A stretch of DNA of 33,807 nucleotides. It comes from Sphingomonadaceae bacterium 3R27C6 (GTDB lineage Bacteria > Pseudomonadota > Alphaproteobacteria > Sphingomonadales > Sphingomonadaceae). How positions within the stretch are numbered: the first letter of the stretch is position 1; each line of letters opens with the position of its first letter. The position numbers were made by a program, and so were the translations under genes. The notes under the pieces were generated by a model. The model did no database searches and had not been told where the DNA came from. It saw nothing but the letters and a program-made list of their open reading frames with translations. Below, in pieces: positions 15,621 to 22,183 of this stretch. The stretch covers positions 1 to 33,807 of the forward strand of contig SCNS01000032.1 of NCBI GenBank assembly GCA_005503215.1, written 5' to 3'.

Positions 15621-16082
15621 ATGATCACCACCGCCGCCCCCGATTTCGCCGCCCACTTCCCCAACGGCGGCCGCATCATGGGCCTCGATGTCGGCACGAA
15701 AACCATCGGCGTCGCCTTCTGCGATGTGAACTGGAGCTTCGCGACCCCCGACAAGACGATCATCCGCAAGAAATTCTCGGTCGATTTCGAGACCCTGAAA
15801 GTCCTGATCGCGCAGCACAATATCGTCGGCCTCGTCGTCGGCCTCCCCCTCAACATGGACGGCACCGACAGCCCGCGCACGCAGAGCACCCGCGCCTTCG
15901 CGCGCAACCTCGCGCCGCTCGGCCTTCCCTTGCTGCTCTGGGACGAACGCTGGTCGACCGCCGCGGTCGAGCGCGCGATGATCGCCGCCGACGTCAGCCG
16001 CGCCAAACGCGCGACACGCGTCGACAGCGCCGCCGCGGCGTTCATCCTGCAGGGCGCGATCGATGCGATGACGCGCGGTTGA
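15621..16082 (+). CDS. ruvX: RuvX/YqgF family Holliday junction resolvase-like nuclease
   Basis: 153 aa with an RNase H-like fold. Acidic active-site positions are visible: D23 in IMGLDVGTKTIGVAFCD, the Glu in LLLWDERWSTAAVE, and the Asp in RVDSAAAAFILQGAID. The GLPLNMDG segment is typical. Family roles include processing of 16S rRNA 5' ends (E. coli YqgF) and resolvase-like activity; which applies here cannot be told. Start: ATG at 15621, behind AGGGA, eliminates a run of codons that would lie inside the inverted repeat. The stop overlaps the TTG start of the following gene by three bases (TTGA). Confidence 0.93.
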   Translation: MITTAAPDFAAHFPNGGRIMGLDVGTKTIGVAFCDVNWSFATPDKTIIRKKFSVDFETLKVLIAQHNIVGLVVGLPLNMDGTDSPRTQSTRAFARNLAPLGLPLLLWDERWSTAAVERAMIAADVSRAKRATRVDSAAAAFILQGAIDAMTRG

Positions 16083-16396
16083 ACGAATATATCCTGATCT
16101 GGCTTGGCGTCGCGAACGGCATCGCCTTCGGCCTGATGGTCGCCGACAAGCGCCGCGCCGAGGCGGGGACGCGCCGCATATCCGAAAGCACATTGCTCGG
16201 CTGGGCATCGCTCGGCGGCGCCATCGGCACCTATGGCGCTTCGCGTCTGGTACGGCACAAGACGCGCAAACAGCCCTTTGCGGGCAGGATGGTCATACTC
16301 TGCGCCGCCGAAATCGTCCTGCTCGGGCTTTGGGCGCTCGATTTGCTCGATCCGATCGTCGCCGCGGCGCTTGCTTATTTACCCCCGTCTGCGTAG
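16079..16396 (+). CDS. DUF1294 family small membrane protein
   Basis: 105 aa with three to four hydrophobic segments: ILIWLGVANGIAFGLMVADK, LLGWASLGGAIGTYGASRL, and MVILCAAEIVLLGLWALDLLDPIVAAALAYL. The phrase DKRRAEAGTRRISESTLL followed by GGAIGTYGA and RHKTRKQPF is the DUF1294 signature. The start is TTG at 16079, which overlaps the ruvX stop (TTGA), so the two are probably translated by coupling. pyrB begins 13 nt after the stop, so ruvX, this gene, pyrB and pyrC' may form one transcript. Function unknown. Confidence 0.88.
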   Translation: MNEYILIWLGVANGIAFGLMVADKRRAEAGTRRISESTLLGWASLGGAIGTYGASRLVRHKTRKQPFAGRMVILCAAEIVLLGLWALDLLDPIVAAALAYLPPSA

Positions 16397-16409
16397 ACGC
16401 TCGGCTTTA

Positions 16410-17405
16410 ATGACAAGCTCCACACTCCGACCCGCCAGCGACTATCCGCCCGGCGGCGATGCCTTTCGCCATCGCCACCTGATCGGCATCGCCCAGCTCA
16501 CCCCGTGGGAGATTTCCTACGTCCTCGACGCCGCCGAGCAATGGGTCGATCTCAACCGCAGCGGCGCCGCGAAGCACGACGACCGCCTCGCGGGCCTCAC
16601 GATCATCAACGCCTTTTTCGAAAATTCGACGCGCACGCTTCTCTCATTTGAGATCGCGGGTAAGCGCCTCGGCGCCGACGTCGTCAACATGCACGCCGCG
16701 CAGTCGAGCGTGAAAAAGGGTGAGACGCTGATCGACACCGCGATGACCTTGAACGCGATGCGCGCCGACGCGATGGTGATCCGCCACGGCAGCTCGGGCG
16801 CGGTCCAGCTCATCGCCGACAAGGTCGACTGCCCCGTGCTCAACGCGGGCGACGGCCGCCACGAGCATCCGACGCAGGCGCTGCTCGACGCGCTCACCAT
16901 CCGCCGCCGCCTCGGCCGCGTCGAGGGCCTCACCATCGCCATATGTGGCGACGTCCTCCACAGCCGCGTCGCGCGCTCGAACATCCTCGCGCTCACCCTG
17001 CTCGGCAACGAGGTGCGTATCGTCGCGCCGCCGACGCTGACCCCGCCCGCGATCGAGCGGATGCACGTGACGACCTTCACCGACATGGACGAGGGCATCA
17101 AGGACGCCGACGTCGTGATGATGCTCCGCCTCCAGAACGAGCGCATGGACGGCGCTTACCTCCCCAGCGCGCGCGAATATCACGCGCTCTACGGCCTCAC
17201 CGAAAAACGCCTCGAGAAAGCGAAATCCGATGCGATCGTCATGCACCCCGGCCCGATGAACCGCGGGGTCGAGATCGACAGCAATGTCGCCGACGATCCG
17301 GTGCGCTCGACGATCACCGAGCAGGTCGAAATGGGGGTCGCCGTGCGCATGGCGTGCCTCGACATCCTGACGCGCCGCAAGCGGGGAGTCGTCGGATGGA
17401 ACTGA
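16410..17405 (+). CDS. pyrB: Aspartate carbamoyltransferase catalytic subunit
   Basis: The enzyme joins carbamoyl phosphate and aspartate in the first committed step of pyrimidine synthesis. The carbamoyl-phosphate site is FFENSTRTLLSFE. The aspartate and inter-subunit parts include HPTQALLDALTIRR and the C-terminal VMHPGPMNRGVEI. At 331 aa it is about 20 residues longer than the E. coli subunit because of an N-terminal extension (MTSSTLRPASDYPPGGDAF), a feature of ATCases that work with a dihydroorotase-like partner. The start at 16410 lacks a clear Shine-Dalgarno and lies 13 nt after the DUF1294 stop. Its end overlaps the next start by 10 bases. No pyrI regulatory subunit is present. Confidence 0.97.
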   Translation: MTSSTLRPASDYPPGGDAFRHRHLIGIAQLTPWEISYVLDAAEQWVDLNRSGAAKHDDRLAGLTIINAFFENSTRTLLSFEIAGKRLGADVVNMHAAQSSVKKGETLIDTAMTLNAMRADAMVIRHGSSGAVQLIADKVDCPVLNAGDGRHEHPTQALLDALTIRRRLGRVEGLTIAICGDVLHSRVARSNILALTLLGNEVRIVAPPTLTPPAIERMHVTTFTDMDEGIKDADVVMMLRLQNERMDGAYLPSAREYHALYGLTEKRLEKAKSDAIVMHPGPMNRGVEIDSNVADDPVRSTITEQVEMGVAVRMACLDILTRRKRGVVGWN

Positions 17406-18619
17406 AGCCGCTCCACATCACCGGCGCCTTGCTGATCGACGGCGACACGCCGCGCCCGGGCAGCCTGCTCGTCGTCGATGGCCGCATCGCCGCGCTCGAC
17501 CCGGCCGAGCTTCCCGACGGCACCGAAACCGTCGATGCCAAGGGCCAGTGGCTCGCCCCCGGGATCATCGACCTCGGCGTCTTCGCGACCGACAAGCCCG
17601 CCTTCCACTTCGGCGGCATCACGCGCGCCGCATTGATGCCCGACAACGGCCCGCTCGACGGCGCCGGGCTCGTCGAGCGTGCCGCCAAGGGCGGCAAGCC
17701 CGACCTCTGGGTCCATCCGCTCGCCGCCGCGACCAAGGGCCTCGCGGGCAAGGAACTCGCCGAAATCGGCCTGATGAAACAGGCGGGCGCGCGCGCGATC
17801 GCCACCGGCCGCGCGCGCATCGCCGACAGCGGCGTGATGCGCCGCGTCCTCGCCTACGCCGCCTCGCTCGGCCTCGTCACGATCATCCATGCCGAGGACG
17901 AAGGGCTCACCGCCGGCGCGGTCGCGACCGATGGCGAGATGGCGACGCGCCTCGGCCTCGCGTCCGCCCCCGCGATCGCCGAGGCGATCGCGATCGCGCG
18001 CGACCTCGCGCTCGTCGAGGAAACCGGCGCCCCCGTCCATTTCCGCCAGGTCACGACCGCACGCGGGCTCGACCTGATCCGCGCCGCCAAGGCAAAGGGG
18101 CTGCCCGTGCTCTGCGGCATCACCCCTGCGCACCTGTTGCTCTCCGACACCGCGATCGGTGATTTCCGCACCTTCGCGCGCTTGTCGCCGCCGCTCCGGT
18201 CGGAGGATGATCGCCACGCGTGCCTCGCCGCGATCGCCGACGGCACGATCGACATCCTCGCGTCGGGCCACGACCCGCGCGGCCCCGAGGACAAGCGCCT
18301 GCCCTTCGCCGAGGCCCAGCCCGGCATGGCGGGCGCCGAAACCCTGCTCGCGCTCGGCCTCGGCCTCGTCCGCGACGGCCACATCTCGCCCGGCCGCCTG
18401 TTCGAACTGCTCGCGACCACCCCCGCCTGCCTGCTCGGCGTCGACGCCGGGAGCCTCGCGGTGGGCAAGGAAGCCGACCTCATCCTCGTCGACGAGGGCA
18501 CGCCCTGGCAGGTCGACGCGAAGAAAATGGCCGCCTGGGCGGGCAACACGCCCTTTGACGGCATGCCCGTACAGGGCCGCGCGACGATGATGTGGAAGGG
18601 CGGATTGCGGATACGATAG
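17396..18619 (+). CDS. pyrC': Inactive dihydroorotase homologue (PyrC'-type partner of ATCase)
   Basis: 407 aa with the dihydroorotase/amidohydrolase fold (WLAPGIIDLG, VHPLAAATKGLAGKELAE, IIHAEDEGL, HFRQVTTARGLDLI, C-terminal VGKEADLILVDEGTPW). Key residues of an active enzyme are missing. The metal-binding D-x-H-x-H is D59-L-G61-V-F63, the His of the HVST motif is Gln218, and the catalytic Asp of the TDHAP motif is Gly291 in ILASGHDPRG. Only the His of HAED (165) remains. In Pseudomonas an equally degenerate PyrC' encoded directly after pyrB is required structurally for ATCase assembly; the same role is inferred here. The start at 17396 follows GGGGAG and overlaps pyrB by 10 bp, consistent with coupled synthesis. 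A functional dihydroorotase must be encoded elsewhere. Confidence 0.9.
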   Translation: MELKPLHITGALLIDGDTPRPGSLLVVDGRIAALDPAELPDGTETVDAKGQWLAPGIIDLGVFATDKPAFHFGGITRAALMPDNGPLDGAGLVERAAKGGKPDLWVHPLAAATKGLAGKELAEIGLMKQAGARAIATGRARIADSGVMRRVLAYAASLGLVTIIHAEDEGLTAGAVATDGEMATRLGLASAPAIAEAIAIARDLALVEETGAPVHFRQVTTARGLDLIRAAKAKGLPVLCGITPAHLLLSDTAIGDFRTFARLSPPLRSEDDRHACLAAIADGTIDILASGHDPRGPEDKRLPFAEAQPGMAGAETLLALGLGLVRDGHISPGRLFELLATTPACLLGVDAGSLAVGKEADLILVDEGTPWQVDAKKMAAWAGNTPFDGMPVQGRATMMWKGGLRIR

Positions 18620-18679
18620 GTCGGCTTTGGGGGGAGCGGACGTTCGTGTTACAGCCGCAGCGATTTTGACATATCTAAA

Positions 18680-18931
18680 CTAGCTGCTTCTACGATCTTT
18701 CAGCGCCCAATAGATTAGGGCCATCAATGCAGCACCGACGATGGGCGTACCATAATATACTGCTGCAGCCAGCATATCCGTTTGGCACCCATGGTCAGGC
18801 ATAGGGTCGTCGATTCGAATCTCGATATCGGGGCAAAATGCGAGGTCGGCGGCGATTGTCATGAGCCAGTACGCAGCGAAAACAATCAGGAGGCAGAGAA
18901 CCGCTCCACCGATTTCCTTTACTGTCTTCAA
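18680..18931 (-). CDS. Small hypothetical membrane protein
   Basis: 83 aa with two membrane helices: IGGAVLCLLIVFAAYWLMTIAADLA (as one stretch near 7-31) and VGAALMALIYWALK near 64-79. Between them lies a short loop with two Cys and several Asp (FCPDIEIRIDDPMPDHGCQTD), possibly disulfide-bonded in the periplasm. The start is TTG at 18931 with GGGGAT a few bases upstream. Base composition is clearly lower in GC and codon use less biased than in neighbouring genes, so it may be a recent arrival or a weakly expressed gene. No family is recognised. It stands alone, convergent with pyrC' and downstream of the SPOR lipoprotein gene. Confidence 0.6.
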   Translation of the reverse strand: MKTVKEIGGAVLCLLIVFAAYWLMTIAADLAFCPDIEIRIDDPMPDHGCQTDMLAAAVYYGTPIVGAALMALIYWALKDRRSS

Positions 18932-19025
18932 ATCTTATCCCCAGCCGACTTGTGCGGTGCCCAGACTATCATGATGCTGAATGTCCGCAACCGGTCGAAA
19001 CCGGCCATATCCTACCCACCCCAAA

Positions 19026-19058
19026 CAAAAGAGGCGCAGCCTTTCGGCCACGCCCCTC
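19026..19058 (-). terminator. Intrinsic terminator of the ParA/RHH/SPOR cluster
   Basis: On the minus strand GGGGCGTGGCC and GGCTGCGCCTC pair (11 bp with a few G-U pairs) around a GAAA tetraloop, followed by TTTTG. It lies 22 nt after the stop of the TPR/SPOR lipoprotein gene. Confidence 0.8.
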
Positions 19059-19080
19059 CCCCTTATCCGGGTAAAGTCTT

Positions 19081-20472
19081 TTAACGCGAAGCGAGCCGCA
19101 TCGCGCTGGCCTTCGACGCCCACTGGATCGCCTCGCCGCCGCCCATCGCACGGATGAAGCAGGTCTGGCCCTGCGCCTTCAGCTGGTTACACAGGCTCGC
19201 CGCGTCGGCGCGCGTCGCGAGGCCGTTCACCGTCAGGCGATAGAAATTGCGGCCGTTCACCGTCGCGGCGTGACTCGACGCCGGGAAGTTCGCGAGAACG
19301 CCGTTGCGTTTTTTCAGGCTGCCCCATTTTTCCTTGGCGATGCCCAGGCTGTCATAGGCGCCAAGCTGCACCGCCCAGCCGCTCGGCTTCTTCGCGTCGA
19401 AACCCATCGCCTTCGGGATCAGCACCGTCGCCAGCTCGAGCGCCTGCTGCTGCGCCGGACGGATACGTCCTTCGCCGGCGACGCGCGGTGCGGCGCGATA
19501 GGGCGCGGCGTCGGCGAGGATGACTTCGCCCGCCGGTTTCGGCTGCGGCAATTCGGTCACCGGTACGACGCCGTCGGCGGTGCGCGTGGGCATCGGCAGT
19601 TCGACGCTGCGGATCGCGCTGCTCGCATCGGCAAGGACGGGCGGCGGCGGCGCATAGTCGGCGACCGGCGCCGGGTCGGCGCTCGCCAGCTCGACTGCGG
19701 GCGCGGCTGCGGCCATTTGGGGGGCGCCGAAATTGCTGAGCGCGAGCTGGACCGGCATGCCGGCATCCTGCCGCGCCTTCGTCCCGATCAGGCTCGCGAC
19801 GCGCATCCGCGCATCGGGCTGTTCGGCCAGCTTCGACCATTCGGCCATCCGCCCTTCGAGCTTGGCGATCGACAGATCCTGCGAAGCGAGGATGCGCGCC
19901 TGCGCCCAGCGGCCCGACAGCGCGAACGCCAGCGCCAGATTCTGCCGCGTCCGCGCGTCGGCGCCTTCGGCGCGTGCGGCTTCGCTCAGCACATAGATTG
20001 CGCCTTCATTGTCCCCGGCGAGCGCGAGCGCCAACCCAAGGTCCGGCGCCGGCACCACCGCGCGATGCTGCGTCAGCAGCGCGACGGCATCGGCATTCTT
20101 GTTCTGCGCGATTTGCGCGAGCGCCAGCGAAAGCACCGTATTGCCGTCGCTCGCGCCGAGTTCGATCGCCTCGGTCAGCGCCGCGGTCGCCGATGCAAAA
20201 CGCCCGTCACCCAGATACGCCTGTCCCAGCAGCGCGCGATAGCCTGCATCGCGCGGGCTGCCCTGAACCGCGGCTTCGGCCAGGCCGACCGCCTTGCTGG
20301 CTTTCCCGGCTTCGAGCGCGACGCGTGCGTCGCTCGCCGATTTGGCGGCGATCGCGGGCTTGCCGGCGGCGCGCGACGGCGCGTCGGCCATCTTGCCCAT
20401 GCCGCTGCATCCGGTGGCCACGCTCAGGACAAATCCCGAAACGGCCAGGTTCATCAGCATCTTGCGGTTCAT
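19081..20472 (-). CDS. TPR- and SPOR-domain lipoprotein
   Basis: 463 aa. The N-terminus (MNRKMLMNLAVSGFVLSVATGC) is a lipoprotein signal with C22 as the lipidated residue. Residues about 45-240 form TPR-like helical repeats (ARVALEAGKASKAVGLAEAA, ALLGQAYLGDGRFASATAAL, TRQNLALAFALSGRWAQA). A Pro/Ala-rich linker (about 255-345) leads to a C-terminal SPOR domain (about 360-440: GWAVQLGAYDSLGIAKEKW, NFYRLTVNGLATRADA, CNQLKAQGQTCFIRAM). SPOR domains bind denuded septal peptidoglycan, so it probably acts at the division site or cell wall from the outer membrane. The start at 20472 follows GGGGGGA. It begins 20 nt after the RHH gene stop and ends the minus-strand cluster parA-RHH-SPOR. Confidence 0.88.
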   Translation of the reverse strand: MNRKMLMNLAVSGFVLSVATGCSGMGKMADAPSRAAGKPAIAAKSASDARVALEAGKASKAVGLAEAAVQGSPRDAGYRALLGQAYLGDGRFASATAALTEAIELGASDGNTVLSLALAQIAQNKNADAVALLTQHRAVVPAPDLGLALALAGDNEGAIYVLSEAARAEGADARTRQNLALAFALSGRWAQARILASQDLSIAKLEGRMAEWSKLAEQPDARMRVASLIGTKARQDAGMPVQLALSNFGAPQMAAAAPAVELASADPAPVADYAPPPPVLADASSAIRSVELPMPTRTADGVVPVTELPQPKPAGEVILADAAPYRAAPRVAGEGRIRPAQQQALELATVLIPKAMGFDAKKPSGWAVQLGAYDSLGIAKEKWGSLKKRNGVLANFPASSHAATVNGRNFYRLTVNGLATRADAASLCNQLKAQGQTCFIRAMGGGEAIQWASKASAMRLASR

Positions 20473-20492
20473 GACAGGTCCCCCCTTTTTCT

Positions 20493-21185
20493 TCAGCGCT
20501 GTCCGCGCACCGGGCGCGTGGCCGGCAGGCGGCTCGCCATCGCGTCGATTTCGGGCAGCGAAGACAGATATTCGTCGAGCAGGTCGGTCAGGATCACCTG
20601 CGACGACCGGTTCGTCACCGCGCTCGCGAGGCGCAGGCGCAGATGGCGCTCGGCATCGAGGCGCAGCGTGAAGGCCGCCTTTTCGCGAGCACGAAGCGTG
20701 CGGGGTGCCTTTTCCTTCTTCGGAGCAGGCGCCGGACGTGCTTCGACCTTGCGCGCCACCGCGGCGACGCGTTCGATCAGCGATTCCTGCTGGCGGACGA
20801 TTTCGGGAACCTCGGGGGCTTCGGCCTCAAACTGGTCGGCGCCATAATCGTCGGCCGGAGCGGCAAACTCGCCGGTATATTCGGCCGAAAACTCGGGCGT
20901 CAGCTCGTGACCGACGCTCTCGTCGACCGCATGTTCGGCCTCGACATTATGCGCCAGCACCGACCCGGTGAGCAAAGGCTTCAGGTCGAGCATCCGTGCG
21001 GGTTCGGCCGACTGGTCGGGATCGACATCATAACCCATGTCGTTCCAGCCAAGGTCGTCATAACCGCCGCTGTTCATCGTTGCGGGGCCGCTACCGAGCG
21101 GCTGGCGGCGCATGGCGGGGCGCGCTCCACCCTTGCGGGCAAGCAGTCCGGCGCTCAGCGATGCGAGAGGTTTTGGTTCGCCCAT
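20493..21185 (-). CDS. Ribbon-helix-helix protein partner of ParA-type ATPase
   Basis: 230 aa in three parts. A basic N-terminus (PLASLSAGLLARKGGARPAM, 6-25) resembles the short Lys/Arg motifs by which ParB-like partners stimulate ParA. A long acidic low-complexity middle (about 40-135) probably disordered follows. Then come a short helix (IVRQQESLIERVAAVARKVE) and a C-terminal region (170-212) that fits a ribbon-helix-helix DNA-binding fold (AAFTLRLDAERHLRLRLAS, RSSQVILTDLLDEYL). The start at 21185 has GGGGAG and GGGAA upstream; longer in-frame starts would overlap parA. It lies 17 nt downstream of parA and 20 nt upstream of the SPOR lipoprotein gene. The RHH assignment rests on pattern only; I infer that it is the adaptor or DNA-binding partner of the ATPase. 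Confidence 0.75.
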   Translation of the reverse strand: MGEPKPLASLSAGLLARKGGARPAMRRQPLGSGPATMNSGGYDDLGWNDMGYDVDPDQSAEPARMLDLKPLLTGSVLAHNVEAEHAVDESVGHELTPEFSAEYTGEFAAPADDYGADQFEAEAPEVPEIVRQQESLIERVAAVARKVEARPAPAPKKEKAPRTLRAREKAAFTLRLDAERHLRLRLASAVTNRSSQVILTDLLDEYLSSLPEIDAMASRLPATRPVRGQR

Positions 21186-21202
21186 GGTTCCCGTACTCCC
21201 CG

Positions 21203-21925
21203 TCACTGGCCAGCGATGCGGCGGCCGAAGCCACCACCCATCGGGCGAACCGCGCCATAATTGCCCTGTGTCGGGAGCGGCGCGGCAAATACGGTCCGGC
21301 GGAAATTCTTTTCGAGGCGGTCGTTCATATAAGTCCACAGCTGGCGGATCTCGTCGGCCGAGCGTCCGTTGGGATCGACTTCCATCACCGTGCGGCCGTC
21401 GATCATCGACGCGGCATAATCGGTGCGGTGGTGCAGCGTGATCGGGGCGACGGTGCCGTGCTGCGACAGCGCGACCGCGGCTTCGCTGGTGATCTTGGCT
21501 TTCGGCGTCGCGCCGTTGACGACGAACACCAGCGGCTTGCCGGCGCGTTCGCAGAGGTCAACGGTGGCGCCGACGGCGCGCAGGTCGTGCGGGCTGGGCC
21601 GCGTCGGCACGACGATCAGCTCGGCGACCGAAATCACGCTCTGGATCGCCATGGTGATCGCCGGCGGGGTATCGATGACCGCCAGCTTAAAGCCTTGCTG
21701 GCGCAGGATTTCGAGGTCGGAAGCCAGCCGGGCAACCGTGGTCTGGGCGAATGCCGGAAGGTCGGTTTCACGCTCGTTCCACCAGTCGGCGAGCGAACCC
21801 TGCGGATCGATGTCGATCAGGACGACGGGGCCGGCGCCCGCAAGCTGCGCCTGCACCGCGAGGTGCCCCGACAGCGTGGTCTTGCCCGACCCGCCTTTCT
21901 GTGAAGCCAATGCCAATACGCGCAC
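21203..21925 (-). CDS. Orphan ParA/MinD-family ATPase
   Basis: 240 aa. The deviant Walker A with signature lysine is K10-G-G-S-G-K15-T. The A' motif is LIDIDPQGSLADWW (D38/D40), and Walker B is LAVIDTPPAI (D85). Such ATPases bind DNA or membrane as ATP dimers and position cargo; no N-terminal HTH of plasmid ParA is present. The closest-looking type is the short chromosomal ParA. It is not near parB, rep or the usual gid/rnpA origin genes, so it is probably not the chromosome-partition ParA. The start is GTG at 21925, with AGGGGGT seven bases upstream. It heads the minus-strand cluster and is divergent from the Sel1/SPOR gene. Confidence 0.93.
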   Translation of the reverse strand: MRVLALASQKGGSGKTTLSGHLAVQAQLAGAGPVVLIDIDPQGSLADWWNERETDLPAFAQTTVARLASDLEILRQQGFKLAVIDTPPAITMAIQSVISVAELIVVPTRPSPHDLRAVGATVDLCERAGKPLVFVVNGATPKAKITSEAAVALSQHGTVAPITLHHRTDYAASMIDGRTVMEVDPNGRSADEIRQLWTYMNDRLEKNFRRTVFAAPLPTQGNYGAVRPMGGGFGRRIAGQ

Positions 21926-22098
21926 TGCGTTACCCCCTCGGAAAATCCTGAATTCGGCGAAGGGATGCCATGCGGGGCGCTAAAATTGGGTTAACGATGA
22001 TAAAAAGAGGGTGAACGACTTCCTCGCGAATATGGTAAATGCTCCCCTAAGACCGACTTGTGCCAGAACGGATCAAGTTCGGCGCGACGCACTTTGTC

Positions 22099-22115
22099 GC
22101 TAACGCCGTGTTAGC
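22099..22115. promoter_or_regulatory. Inverted repeat in parA / Sel1-SPOR intergenic region
   Basis: GCTAAC (22099-22104), GCCGT, GTTAGC (22110-22115) is an exact 6-bp inverted repeat. It lies in the 258-bp region between the divergent genes, 10 nt upstream of a TATAAA (22126-22131) that could be a -10 element of the plus-strand Sel1/SPOR gene. It may be an operator, for example for the RHH protein. The rest of this region is relatively AT-rich and otherwise unassigned. Confidence 0.45.
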
Positions 22116-22183
22116 CAATTGGCGCTATAAAGACCCTGGGGACTGCAGCCGGCCTTACGCGGCGCAAGTCATTGGAGAATAAG

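Noticed and set aside
19270..20847. 525-codon open frame opposite the TPR/SPOR lipoprotein
   Set aside because: Arg/Gly-rich shadow; the minus-strand gene has a lipobox, TPRs and a SPOR domain.
21203..21925. ParA as part of the chromosome-partition locus or of a plasmid origin
   Set aside because: There is no parB, parS-like repeats, gidA/rnpA or replication gene nearby, and the partner lacks ParB motifs.
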